Origin: Atrina japonica
Taxonomy: Eukaryota > Mollusca > Bivalvia > Pterioida > Pinnidae
Assembly (NCBI GenBank): GCA_030159075.1
Contig: BROG01000930.1
Location: 1-64,000, forward strand
Reading direction: 5' to 3'
Length of the DNA: 64,000 nucleotides
This document shows positions 26,070 through 37,475 of the stretch, piece by piece. The notes below the pieces were generated by a model. It saw only the letters and a program-made list of their open reading frames with translations, was not told the origin of the DNA and ran no database searches. Position 1 is the stretch's first letter; each line of letters begins with the position of its first letter. The position numbers and the translations under genes are program-made.

Positions 26070-26144
26070 TGGTTTGTTCAAATGATGTCCAACTGAATCA
26101 GCCAGGGTCCCAATGGCATCATATAAAATCAAGAGATTCTTGTG
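26070..26144 (-). CDS. TNPO1: TNPO1 exon: [20 protein letters not shown]...
   Basis: This 75-nt, phase 0-0 exon encodes [25 protein letters not shown], identical to the human protein over all 25 residues as I recall it. The acceptor is tgatttcag and the donor CCA|gtaagt. A tandem array with a unit of about 70 bp starts immediately on the intron side of the acceptor. Confidence 0.97.
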
Positions 26145-26145
26145 C

Positions 26146-26425
26146 TGAAATCATAAGATATATACACATGATACATTGTGACACTGATTTATATCTGCTG
26201 TACATGGCTCAAAAACATCATAAGATATATTATATACACATGATACATTGTGACACTGATTTATATCTGCTGTACATGGCTCAAAAACATCATAAGATAT
26301 ATACACATGATACATTGTGACACTGATTTATATCTGCTGTACATGCTGACATCATAAGATATATTATATACACATGATACATTGTGACACTGATTTATAT
26401 CTGCTGTACATGGCTCAAAAACAAC
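26146..26425. repeat. Tandem array, unit 67-72 bp, four copies, at a splice acceptor
   Basis: Four copies of a unit containing acacatgatacattgtgaca and tttatatctgctgtacatgg. The array starts immediately on the intron side of the acceptor of the 26070-26144 exon. Units alternate between atatatacac and atatattatatacac variants. Confidence 0.92.
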
Positions 26426-26589
26426 TCACTGAAGTCAAAACTAATGTATACATCTTTCTTTAATTGTAGCAAAAATATCAATACACAGAACCCTGCATTT
26501 TTATTACCTTTAAAAGTTACATGAAATAATTGATAAGGATACAGAAGACATTCTTCAACAAAAGTAATTGTGCCATACTGTTTGCTTGT

Positions 26590-26862
26590 TTATTGTTGTT
26601 TAACGTCCCACTCAAAATATTTCACTTATATGGAGACGTCATCAAATGCTGGTGACGGGCTTCAAATTTTGGCCTATGCTCAGCACTTACATCCATTGAG
26701 CAGTGAGGGTTCTTTAACATGCCGACACCTACTGTGACACGGTACCTCCAGTTTTTACTCTCTCATCCGAAAGACAGGAAACCAACCTGTCCCCAGCGAG
26801 ACTCGAACTCACGACCTCACGATCCAGAGTCGAGCACGCTACCAACTGAGCCAGGCCGGCTC
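26590..26862 (-). mobile_element. tRNA-headed SINE (V-SINE/RUDI-like), well preserved
   Basis: On the minus strand the head starts agccggcctggctcagttgg, with an A box TGGCTCAGTTGG and a B-box-like GAGTTCGAGTCTC about 40 nt later. A conserved centre follows (cggcatgttaaagaaccctc) and the tail ends gggacgttaaacaacaata. The arrangement is that of tRNA-related V-type SINEs described in molluscs. Family assignment is from memory, not from a search. Confidence 0.85.
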
Positions 26863-26954
26863 AATTCTGTCATACTGCAAAATGACAGCTACAATATGTA
26901 GAAGAAGCACTGTACGTCTACTAACTAATATGAGGACAGTTTACAATAGCTTAC

Positions 26955-27104
26955 CTGATATTTGTTGAAAGCATAAACAAGTGTTTCCAGTATAAAGCCA
27001 AGATATGGGACTAACTCTGTACATGCCTCTTCCTCTAACGTAGCAAATGCAGAACAAGCAGCTTCCTGCACTCGCTTGTTAGCATCTAAAACACGCTTCA
27101 GCAG
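26955..27104 (-). CDS. TNPO1: TNPO1 exon: [20 protein letters not shown]...
   Basis: This 150-nt, phase 0-0 exon encodes [40 protein letters not shown] and [10 protein letters not shown], nearly identical to human TNPO1 in this HEAT repeat. The acceptor is cacttcag and the donor CAG|gtaagc. Confidence 0.97.
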
Positions 27105-27433
27105 CTGAAGTGAAATACCAATGATAATTAGTTATCTTTCATAACAATACTATCATATCAAGGAATTCATGAGGACATTAGAAAAATCTGTAGAACCTTA
27201 TAAAACATCCCATTTAACATAGTGTTGATGGGGAATTAAAAGTGAATGGATAGAAAATCTATTTCTGATAACTCTGTTCAATGAGAAAGACTACAAAAAA
27301 GATAATTGTGAACTTGAGGAATGGAGGGATGGACAGAGAGAAGGACAGAGAGGGGTGTGTGTGTGAAAGAAAGATGGAGGGGAAACAAGAGATACAGAGA
27401 AAGAGAGACAGACCAAGATATGGAACTACTAAC

Positions 27434-27759
27434 CTCAGTCATAAGTGGTTTTAAGTACATCTCATGTGGCTGCCCTACAACCCAGTGGGCATATCTACTC
27501 AGTGTCCAGCATGTTATAGAACGGACCAGTGCTTTTTTATCTGCCAAACAACTAATTAAGTATGGAATCAATTCTGGGAGGTGTGGTATCATACCACTCA
27601 TACAGCCCTCAGCTATTGCACCCAGCACAAGAATACCAGATTCTTTTATTTCCCAGTCATTATGAAACAATGTCTCTTTCAGAATAGGCAAAAGCGTTGG
27701 TAAGATTTCCTCTCTGAATACATTTGCTAACACATCCAGTGCTGCTGCTGAACATTTAC
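27434..27759 (-). CDS. TNPO1: TNPO1 exon: central HEAT repeats ([14 protein letters not shown]...)
   Basis: This 326-nt exon is the largest. It completes Arg (C|GT) and encodes [34 protein letters not shown], and [15 protein letters not shown] to LMTE. It covers the central HEAT repeats, whose residues in human (around A380 and D384) help hold the PY end of the NLS. The acceptor is ttttgacag and the donor GAG|gttagt. The open frame runs past the donor on the 3' side and past the acceptor on the 5' side; homology stops at the splice sites. Confidence 0.98.
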
Positions 27760-28114
27760 CTGTCAAAATGAAGAAAAAAGTCTGGTTATGCAATATAACA
27801 GAGATTTTTAAGTGCACATTTATACAGAAGTTGTCAGATTTCAATCAGAGGCAAATAACGTGATAATTTGAAATCAGGGAAGATCACTTTTTTAAATTTC
27901 TTGATATTGCATAGGAAACATCCAGTTAATTTGATTATGTTTTGATGTATTCACACAAAATAATTCTAATCTGTCTTATTGTTGATGCAATTTTCAAAAC
28001 AAAGCCATAATTAATATTGTATCAATAATATTTCAACTGCATTAATATTGTTTAAGGTAAATAAGAGGATATCTTTATCACTTGAGTAAAATATCAAAGC
28101 TAAAACCAGTCATT

Positions 28115-28325
28115 TCAACATTGAATTACATTTCAGACATCAACATTGAATTACATATCAGACATCAACATTGAATTACATATCAGACATCAACATTGAA
28201 TTACATATCAGACATCAACATTGAATTAGATATCCGACATCAACATTGAATTAGATATCCGACATCAACATTGAATTAGATATCAGACATCAACATTGAA
28301 TTACATATCAGACATCAACATTCAA
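28115..28325. repeat. 25-bp minisatellite next to a splice donor
   Basis: About nine units of catcaacattgaattacata plus tcaga. Three central units carry the variant ttagatatc, two of them with tatccga. The array ends about 15 nt from the donor of the 28340-28400 exon. Confidence 0.93.
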
Positions 28326-28339
28326 GTTAAACTACTTAC

Positions 28340-28400
28340 GAAGATTCCAGTCAGACAAACTATCGTCGTCATCGTATCCATCATCTGACACTTCTCCATC
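28340..28400 (-). CDS. TNPO1: TNPO1 exon: rest of acidic H8 loop
   Basis: This 61-nt exon encodes DGEVSDDGYDDDDSLSDWNL plus one base of Arg. It matches the Asp/Glu-rich end of the human H8 loop up to SDWNLR. The acidic run is shorter than in human and is interrupted by VS and GY. The acceptor is tctctaag and the donor C|gtaagt. A 25-bp minisatellite begins about 15 nt downstream of the donor. Confidence 0.96.
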
Positions 28401-28509
28401 CTTAGAGACAAAACAGTAATATAAATCAAACATGACATTAGTTTAACATGATTACATAAAATGGATAACTTAATTGTATATCTAGTATTCCTTTCATATT
28501 ATACAAACT

Positions 28510-28747
28510 CAGGGTTCAACAATCATGTTTGTCCATTTGTCCGAGACAAGTCCATTTTGCAGTCGGACATGTAAATGTTACTTATCACTAGTCTAACAGG
28601 GCAAGTGAAATCTTTGTAGACAGAAATCAATTCTATGGAAATTAATTGTTTAAACAAAAAAGTGATATCTTTAAATGTTAAACTCCTTTTGGGACAAGTG
28701 ATTTTTGCATTCAGACAAGTAGATATCTTTATGATTGTTGACCCCTG
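28510..28747. mobile_element. Short inverted-repeat element (238 bp), hAT-like ends
   Basis: The left end is CAGGGTTCAACAATCAT; the complement of the right end is CAGGGGTCAACAATCAT, differing at one base. CAGGG ends are typical of hAT-type elements. The 8-bp flanks (tacaaact, taactata) do not match, so no target duplication is supported. Internal copies of a gacaagt word are frequent. A related fragment lies near 60105-60180. Confidence 0.75.
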
Positions 28748-29367
28748 TAACTATACAAGTACATATAACAACAAAAATTATTACATAACTGAGGCAGACA
28801 AAAACCAAGTTGTATGGATTAACAATCTCACAAGATATTTGTAAAAGGTCCATAGGGTGTCCAATGTCAAACAGGCACAGAGCATGTGTTCAGTTTTCTA
28901 TCATCCCTCAAAAAGACACTGTTTTCTTCCTTAATTTTTTGCTAATCTTTTATATTAACTAAGGCAGACATTTGTCAAATACACATAACCTTAATTTGAG
29001 GACATAGATTTAACCTGAGTCACTTAAAGAAAAATGAGTTTTATTCAGAACAGTTAGAAAATGATTGTACAGCATAAACAGTTTGGACTGAAATGTTGAG
29101 TTGTATATACTGGTACTGGCAAATCTAAGTTTGAAATCATTATCTTATCAATAATTTTACATGATGTAATTAACACCAAATTATTATGATACAGTCTAAT
29201 TCTGTATTTATACACTAAATGATAACTTTAGTTCTCACAATATGAGATATAATAAAAGCTGTAGTTATTAGTCTATTTCTGTGTTTATACATGAAATAAT
29301 AACTCAAGTTCTCACAATATAAAATACAATAATCGCTGTAGCTATCACAACAGATAACAATGCCTAC

Positions 29368-29472
29368 CTCTTCTCCATCTTGATGTTTCTGTGTATGAGA
29401 ACGGGACTTGTGAAACCGAGGTTTTATATCAGACTCTTTGTCTGGTATCATCTCATCCTCTTCAACATCTCC
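29368..29472 (-). CDS. TNPO1: TNPO1 exon: start of acidic H8 loop
   Basis: This 105-nt, phase 0-0 exon encodes [20 protein letters not shown] then [15 protein letters not shown]. It corresponds to the start of the long H8 loop of Kap-beta2 (about residues 311-345 in human), which in structural studies couples RanGTP binding to cargo release. The acceptor is ttgttacag and the donor GAG|gtaggc. Confidence 0.97.
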
Positions 29473-30520
29473 CTGTAACAATGTTATATACAAGTTTAAA
29501 AAATTAAAGGTCCAGGTCCAGTAGAGTAAAACTTGAATACACCGAACATCGGTTTGTACGATTCCATGCACATAACAAATCAAAAAGTATTCCCCTCTAT
29601 ATATTCTTAGTTGAAAAACAACTCTACAACAAATTTTATATAACAAACCAATTTCTATGTCCTTTGACTCCAGGACCAACATCTCATATAGAAATATAAC
29701 AAAGTGATCAATATTATAATAAAGTTTTACTTTATTTATCCCTTTTCAAATATTCAGATATAAATGTTAAAGCAATATGAGCTGTCAGCAATGGAAATTT
29801 TGTTTAAATCGTCTAAAAAACTTTAAACCACTTTAATTCAATTCAAAATATCTCCGAACATGAAATTACCTATATCTATTGTGATTTAAACCTGTAAAGT
29901 TAGTTTTTCAGACATGAAATAATCAATGTCTGCCTATATGGAAGTAAAATCTGGGTCAAACATTCAGAGTCTGATGCGGTCTCAGAAAATATATATCACT
30001 AATTAGTTGCAATAACAATCCAATGTTGTATTTTTAAAGTGAATATACAACAAAGAGACATATCTCCGATACAACACATAAAAATAAAGGTCGATTTTAA
30101 TAATGACCAAATGTGTTATAGACCAAATGTGTGACACTGTGAGTGCCTGAGATTTTGGAACCCACATGCTCAAAATATTTGTTGACATTGAAATGATGTC
30201 AGGAACATGTGGTCGGAATCTTAAATTGATTAATTTGGCATGGACAAGACACAGACAAATATTGAGAATCAAGCTTGACAGAAACGAATTGTAATTGGAT
30301 TCAATTAAGACCAATGGATTGCATTAATTGGGAAATTGATGTCAATATTCAACAAAACAAATGACTACTTAGCCAGGACTCTGCCGGTCACATTTGTTTA
30401 CACTTAGAGCTCATCTGGGTTTATTTTTTTTACCATAGAGTTGTATAGAATATATGTCTAGTATATATCAACTCGGAAAAATACGAACAATTACCTTACA
30501 TTCATTATAATGGGGTGGGT

Positions 30521-31440
30521 GGGGGGGGTGGGGGTGTTTAATTATTCTTTTGATACCGAGAAATTTGACAAATTATCTTACGTGGAATGATAGATGCACA
30601 GGTCTTGCCATGTGCTTCCTTGACAATTAGAAATCTTTGTAAAGCTTTTCAGAAAGTTAATTTTCATTGGCCAGAATTATGGCGGATTCATAGGAATGGA
30701 TACAACGGGGTATCAGGGTTTTCCCTGACGCAAATATTCTGCGTATTTACGCGTAAAAATCCTAAATGACGCCTAAAACAAGATCTATTGCGTCCTAGTG
30801 GACGCGTTAAATACTTGCTACCTATTTCGACCAGTTTGCTTCTTTTTTATGTCCATTTCTTATGTTCTAGAGCAATTCCACAAGAAAACGAAAAAACTGA
30901 ATTCATCATTTTATTACTAATTAAAAAGAAAAATCTTTACCTCTAATATAGATCTAGTATCAACAAGACAACATCGTTCATCACTTAATGGGTACTTCCA
31001 GAAGTATAAATTAAAGAAGGGATACCAAACCCGACTTTCATTTGAATTATGGAAATTAAAAAATAATAATGAAAGTACTAATGATAGTTATATTAAATGA
31101 TTTATTTACACAAATGTTTATGTAAATTTTACATATGATAAAGTACTTTAATACTTGAAATGGATAAAATAGATATAATTTTCAAAAAAAAAAATTTGAG
31201 GCATCAGTTAGTAGGCTACATATATTTAGTAACTTTTCAGTTTTGCATCTATATTTTCAAAAACATGTAATTGTATGATAGTTTATAGATTTTTATATAA
31301 ATTTTCCATATGATTTCAAATGTAGTTAAAACAACCATATATTGCATCTATATTTTCAAAAACATGTAATTGTAATATAGTTTATAGATTTTTATATAAA
31401 TTTTCCATATGATTTCAAATGTAGTTAAAACAACTATATT
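30521..31440. repeat. Intronic low-complexity and duplicated sequence
   Basis: Includes a G-rich run at about 30510-30535 and a tandem duplication of about 99 bp at 31244-31342 and 31343-31440, both beginning tgcatctatattttcaaaaa and differing at a few positions. Confidence 0.8.
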
Positions 31441-31980
31441 TTATTTAATTTTGTATAAACCTTTTAATCTATAGTACATGTATGTATACAATAATTATAT
31501 ATTGAATTAAGGGAACTCGGAGGGTTAAAGAACAAACCAGGAAATTACAATGGTGTTACAGTAACATATGTTACATATATGGTGCTGATGTTTTGTTTCA
31601 CATGAGTGCTGGAAAAACTACTCACTCTCCCGACATGATTAAGTTATGATCAGAAAATAAATGCTCCACATGTACTCTTGATATTTTCCCTATAGGGATG
31701 TTTGTAATTATCAACAAAAGTGCACATTTGACATTCAGTTTAATTCTGGTCGAATTGAAGTTGACTCCAAATGGACTCCTAATTTTGTTATTCAGGAGTC
31801 CATGACTCCTCATTGGCAAATCTCTGGGGTTTTGAAGAGTTTATTGAAATTGAGCTATTTGGTCCGCCAAGGTTATTGTGGGCCCTAAGAGATAAAATAA
31901 AATCTGTAGGGTAAAGCCCTGGTCAGGGGGTTCAGGGGACGAATTGCTTTCCCCCTGAGAAAGCCAATCAGCTTACAAAC

Positions 31981-32120
31981 CTTGAGCAATATAATATCAA
32001 TTTCTGAGTATTTCATCCCTTTAACAAGAATAGGTACCAGTCTCTCTATGTGGGATTGAAGTGCATCTTTACATATTGGCTGTTCAGCTAGAGATAACCA
32101 GAACTCACAAGCCTCCAGAG
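31981..32120 (-). CDS. TNPO1: TNPO1 exon: [19 protein letters not shown]...
   Basis: This 140-nt exon follows acceptor gattgcaaaag and encodes (A)[18 protein letters not shown], then [13 protein letters not shown], with donor AAG|gtttgt. It starts with two bases that need a preceding G, consistent with a missing exon ending ...ENVG. The segment ends the HEAT repeat just before the acidic H8 loop. A tandem array with a 50-bp period starts about 60 bp upstream of the acceptor. Confidence 0.96.
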
Positions 32121-32179
32121 CTTTTGCAATCATCATCATCTTGGGAAACCGCGGGAAATAGAAAACCGCTGTAACAGTT

Positions 32180-34553
32180 ATAAAATATCCCAGATTTCTA
32201 TTTATAATGTGACAATCCACATACAGAGTTAAAAATATCCCAGATTTCTATTTATAATGTGACAATCCAATGAAAACGTCCAACATTTAAGTATAATAGA
32301 CAATCCACATACAGAGTTAAAATTATCCAACATTTCTATTTATAATGTGACAATCCACATACAGAGTTAAAATTATCCAACATTTTATTTATAATGTGAC
32401 AATCCACATACAGAGTTAAAATTATCCAACATTTCTATTGAAGACATCCACATACAGAGTTTCTCTCCAACATTTCCACAGACAATCGTTGAAGTTAACA
32501 TTGCCTTCCGTGTGAAAATGCAATTGAAATACACTGACGTATTTTCAATATAAAGCTGTGTATTTGGCCTTTTTTACATGTTGTTGTTGATACATTAGAT
32601 GTAATTCAGAGATAATAAATATGAAAGAACAGTTTAGACTTTGTTCTTTCAGTCTGTATGACAACAAGGATTTTTTAAATAAAGGTATACTTTTAAGCTG
32701 CATGTAAAATTATCGATGTTTTAAAATATTACGAAATTTCTCGAACTAAATTGTGGGTTGCGCCTTTAATGCCTAGGCATTTGCACCATGGGTTTAACAA
32801 AATAAGAGACCCCGTTTGTTGATACTGTAAGCTAAAATCCGTATAAAAAAATTACGGAAATTTTGACGGAAAATATCTCAAATTTTCGGTTAAAATGTTC
32901 TCCAAGTTCAAAGTCAATTTTTGGACTCCTCATTTGAAAATCTTGGTACCAAACTCAAAATGTAAATATTTGAAAACGAAAGTAGTTTTTGCGAAACTAT
33001 GTAGATGCGATTGCATATATCGCGCATTCGTTTTGCTTTCTTGCTAAAATGGCGGCCTCCGCGAAAAGCACCACAACCTTGATTAGTCTATTGGGAATCT
33101 AAGAGGTAAAAATGAGAAAATCTGTATGTAAATACTTTGCAATTTTGTTTTACAGTCTCAGTCATTTGCTTTAATTTAATTAAAAGCTTTTGCAAACAAA
33201 AAATTATCCGTGATTTATTTTAAAATTTTAAAATTTGCATATTTTTTTTCCCGTTTTGTTTCATTAATTATGCTAATTTCCGAGTATTTTTATTCCCTTT
33301 AAAAAGAAAATGTGGTATTATTCTCTTTATTTTTAGTTTCATTGTATTGAGTTTAAACATTTTAATTTTTATATTGATTTCTGTTTATCAGAATACGTTG
33401 CTTAGAGTTTCTTTTATGTCTCTTTCAGATTTTCACAATGACTCATTTGACTACTGTATCATCGTCATTATAAGTGTAACAGCAAGTAATGTATGTACAA
33501 GTTAGAAACTTATTAGTAACACCATTTCCTAATGTGACGGTGAGTGCAAAAAATAGTTTTCCCAAGAATTTCTATTTATAATGTGACACTCATTTTATTG
33601 GCCATTTACTGAGAGATTAAAATCGAGACAAATTTATTTGCCATGAATCATGTATCAAATGTGGTTCTTGCAAGAATCCAAATGACAGATTTAAAATATA
33701 AGCTCCTGTATGCTTAAATAAATTGCATACTTGTTTAATAAAGGTAACACTTATTGGCTGTACAAAAACGATAGTGGTACATTGGGTAACGGCATTATCC
33801 TAGATTTCTCAGATTTTTTTTATTTTGTGTCACAATACTAACATACTTGCTTGATTAGAAATTATCATTCAGGAGTAATTTCTACTTTATAATTTGTGAG
33901 ATATCAATCCACATACAGAGTTATACATTTTAATATACCATATTTTAAGCTATTTTTTCTTTTTTATATTTTGCAAATCCACCTACAGAGATGTTAAAAT
34001 TATCCAACATTTCTATTTACAGAAGTGCTGTGACGTCTCCAAAAACAGAGTTAAAATTAGCTTAAAGGTTTAGTATTTTAGTAATGTGACGATGGTAACA
34101 CATACAGGTGTTAAAATTATGGCATTCATTTCTTTTTTAGAATGTGACATAGGGTATTTAGCAGCCAAGAAAACCATAATTATAATATTTCCTGGAAGAT
34201 TTCTATCTTATAATAACTTTCTGAGATACAAAAATTAGAAAGAGTTAAAAATAAATCTGGAAAATTATTTCTGGTACCGAAGGCCAATAATGTGAAAATG
34301 CACCATGCCATATGATGTCTGGTATTTTTAATATGGTCTATCTAGAAGGGATTTCTTTTTATGAATAATAAGATCCACATACAGAGTTATCAAATTATCT
34401 CCAATGACATGTAGTTCTATCTAAAAATGTGATGATCTTCATTTTTCAGTGCAAAAATATCATCAAGATTTCTATTTATAATGTGAGGTACGAGCTAATT
34501 TTGGTGTCGTTTTAACATTATCCAACATTTCTATTTATAATGTGACGATCCAC
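32180..34553. repeat. 50-bp tandem array grading into scattered degenerate copies
   Basis: Units of about 50 bp containing ttctatttataatgtgacaa and tccacatacagagtt are tandem at 32180-32480. Broken pieces of the same unit then recur irregularly at about 33570, 33905, 33985, 34370, 34465 and 34525. Intervening sequence includes unrelated-looking material. The array sits in the intron that should hold the missing small exon. Confidence 0.85.
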
Positions 34554-34554
34554 A

Positions 34555-34730
34555 TACAGTTAACATTGCCTATAAAGGACCACTCAAATGAATTAGTAGC
34601 TGTTATAGACAGGTGGCCTCTATAAAGAGGTTCATTCATTATAAAGAGTTAACAAGGGTTATGTTTGAATGGCCTTTATAGGCAGGTGTCCTTTATACAA
34701 AAATTACCTTTAATGCAAGTTTGACTGTAT
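34555..34730. mobile_element. Short inverted-repeat element flanked by TA
   Basis: The left end TA|CAGTTAACATTGCC...AAAGG mirrors the right end, whose complement reads CAGTCAAACTTGCATTAAAGG. A TA is present on each side. Similar ends bound 38683-39140. Confidence 0.65.
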
Positions 34731-36733
34731 GCGGCATAAATATGACAAAAGACTTTAAAAACTTTTCCAAAACATCAGTAAACTAAGGTCCAAAAATTCT
34801 AAACAACTCTGAAATTTGCACATACTAAATATTCTCGGTGGCTAAGGCTGAGTAAAAATTCATGCCCGGTAAATCAGCTGACAAATTATATCATGGACTT
34901 ATAATCTAACTTAAACAACACCCAGAACTCAAGGTAAAGGAACTTCTATTGTAGCCAAATATTTATTTAAATCTAATTTTCTTCATAGCATTTTACTTAA
35001 GATTCAGAACTGGAAACGAAAATATATATATACCAAGGCCAAAAAAAAAAAAATAAAATAATAATAATCATTAGTTTCTCGGGCACCGTCGCATTACTAA
35101 GAATTATGCCACATTCTAAATTTTTATTGTTTTCCTCTTTTGGAATTTTGAATTCTGTATATTTCCGGAATGTTCAATTTCAGATTGTGTTATACCGTAT
35201 CCACTTTTGTAAATTAAGCATTCAATTGACAGAGATGTAGATCAGTGTTACGTTTAGCTACCATGTGCTTTGAACTTCAGTGCCAGAGGTAAAATGAGTG
35301 TATTAATGACACAGATTGCCTGTGGGGCATGGATTACTCTTAAATTGAGCATTATTGGAGGATATAGTGAAAACTGTACTGTAAATGAACTGTTAACATG
35401 TATTACAGATGGAAATGTAGACCTTGGGAATTGGTCGTATCCAGCACAGTGGTACGATGAATTACCGAATTCGCACTTATTCACTGAATCGACACTAGAG
35501 ATAACCAACTCGGCACCTTGATTATTACTTGTTCATTTTTTCCTACAAAATATATCATTTTGATAATGTTTTTGATATAAAAGTAATATTTCGACTATTT
35601 GTGAGTGATATGTTTACTTTCAAATGTAAGATAACGTTCATGAGAAAGTCTTGTAACTGGCTAGTTTATCTTTGGAAATTGTGCTTTCATCCTCTCGTTC
35701 TCAGTGGTCAACATAACTCTGGATTTCTTGGTTTCAATTGAATAAAAAATCATAGAACATTACTGTACATTAGTATAGACTTGCACACCAACGTTGAAAC
35801 GGACCCCTTTATATTACATTTACATGGAACATATCAAAAATGTCTAGTCAAAATAATCCTTTCAAATTAATCATATTATTGTTAAATTAAGATATATATA
35901 TATATCTGAAAACAATAGCTATCCATTTTATGTATTTCATTAAGACTTTTATTTCCATAAACTAATTCTACTTTTACAATTCACCTACATTTAATTCAGA
36001 TTTTAAAACTTTTATACACTATAAAGTGTTACACTTATCATCATTTTAACACATCCTGAAATTTAGTTCCATTCTGTAGTGATTCTTTCATTTAAAACCA
36101 AACTTCCACTTCCTCCATAAACTGCAAGCAACAGCAGAAAATACAGGATGTGTTCTGTGACATTTTTGGGCATGAAGTAAAGATTTACATGTTGAATTGT
36201 CAATAAAATAATTATTTTAGTTTCTAAATGGGTTTTAGAAATGCATTTTGAACTACAAATAAAAGGAAATGGATCATCTTTTAAACTTAAGCCTTTTGAA
36301 ATGACTGACATTTTTACTTGCCAAGCGGTGGTGATTTTTTTATGAAATGTGAATAAAATGGTTTATTTGACAATTTCTTTTTGTGCGTGGCAGTGTCTGA
36401 GAACCAGAAGTATTTTTTTACTTGGCCTTATATACATTGCTTTGAAAGTGTGTGAAAATTACATCAGATTTTTTCAAAAAAGTGCCCGACAAACTAATTA
36501 TTTATTTTTGTTTTGCCCAAGCTGGCATTTGTTTATTACATTTTTGTTGAGTAAAATCCAATTTTCAATAGTTATGGCTATCAGTTTGGGCTCGTTTCAA
36601 TGGGTGCTTTTACTTAAAGAAATTAACATCGCTTTGGAATTGGTGGCACCTTAATTAGATCAATTATGGTAATCATACTAAAAAAGAAGTCTTGGATGAT
36701 AAATTCACAAAAGTTTACTCCATTTGTAAATAC
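34731..36733. other. TNPO1: Rest of TNPO1 intron
   Basis: No exon recognised. The open frames at 35254-35521 on both strands have no homology I can name. The small exon expected between the 36734 and 32120 exons (human equivalent about YMLQRTQDQDENV) was searched for by eye and not found. Confidence 0.5.
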
Positions 36734-36856
36734 CTCAATTATGCTGTTGATATGTGGTATGAGTCGGTCCATGCGAACTTCGACTAACATCACTAACGCT
36801 CTACATACATTCTTTCGGACCTCTGTATCCTCATCCGTGGCCAAGAAAAACAAATT
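36734..36856 (-). CDS. TNPO1: TNPO1 exon: [13 protein letters not shown]...
   Basis: This 123-nt, phase 0-0 exon encodes 41 residues, [20 protein letters not shown] to INSIIE, and matches human [20 protein letters not shown]. The acceptor is ttttttag and the donor GAG|gtattt. The following human residues (about YMLQRTQDQDENV) are not encoded here or at the start of the next exon found, so a small exon is missing between them. Confidence 0.96.
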
Positions 36857-37094
36857 CTAAAAAAGACACCAAATAAGCACATGAAAAAAAAAATTAATCT
36901 TAAAGTATAAAGTTAAACATTTAAGACTTACCTCCCCTTCCTCAAGCATTTAAAAGTATGACAACTATAATCAATCAAACCATTTTACTAGATTTCTACT
37001 TATCACTGGTTTTCCTACAGATGACTATATCATACTGACTCACTATATGACATGGGAGATGACTATGAAAATGAAGCTAGTAAATATGATGTCA

Positions 37095-37330
37095 GCATTA
37101 AAGGGGCACTAGCTGTGTTTTTTCCATTTTTTTTTCAAAAGAAAAAAAGGAGGGATTTACAAAGGCAAAATAACTTCTTATAACCCTATATATTTTGTGA
37201 AAATTGCTTGAGAAAACCAGGTATGGACTTTTTCAATGCAATTAATTAACATCAGCCTTACTATTTTTACACAAATACCACACTGGACATGACATTATTT
37301 TCACAAAATATATAGGAATATAATTTTTTT
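37095..37330. repeat. Dispersed repeat shared with 7.8-8.05 kb
   Basis: Starts ttaaaggggcactagctgtg and carries ttgtgaaaattgcttgagaa and attttcacaaaatatatagg, matching the earlier copy. Confidence 0.65.
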
Positions 37331-37393
37331 GTAAAAACAGTTAAAAAATTGACTAAATTAGTTTACTTTTAAACCTGTATACTGTTAACTTAC

Positions 37394-37475
37394 CTCTATA
37401 AAGCTATCAATATGTAGCATGAGAGCTTGTGTACGGCTGATGATGAACTGGTTTACACAAGCTATGGCATGAGAC
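37394..37475 (-). CDS. TNPO1: TNPO1 exon: [16 protein letters not shown]...
   Basis: This 82-nt exon follows acceptor catttacag. Its first base completes Arg, then it encodes [20 protein letters not shown] to DSFIE, as in human [20 protein letters not shown]. The donor is GAG|gtaagt in phase 0. A 28-bp tandem array begins about 340 bp upstream of the acceptor, within the preceding intron. Confidence 0.96.

Noticed and set aside
26027..26320. A 97-codon plus-strand frame with the repeated peptide HMIHCDTDLYLLYMAQKHHK
   Set aside because: It is the translation of the tandem array next to the 26070 exon.
26790..26862. Possible tRNA gene with A and B boxes
   Set aside because: It lacks a convincing cloverleaf and is continuous with a SINE body and tail on the same strand, so it is a SINE head.
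27321..27665. A 114-codon plus-strand frame over TNPO1
   Set aside because: It is the antisense shadow of the 27434-27759 exon plus a purine-rich intron stretch.
35254..35521. Overlapping frames of 83-84 codons on both strands, one with DLGNWSYPAQWYDELP
   Set aside because: A passing resemblance to ligand-gated channel extracellular motifs was considered but rests on a few residues. No splice-bounded exon or second motif supports it.
36349..36654. A 101-codon hydrophobic plus-strand frame resembling a membrane protein
   Set aside because: Hydrophobic codons are expected from T-rich intron sequence, and there is no homology or gene structure.
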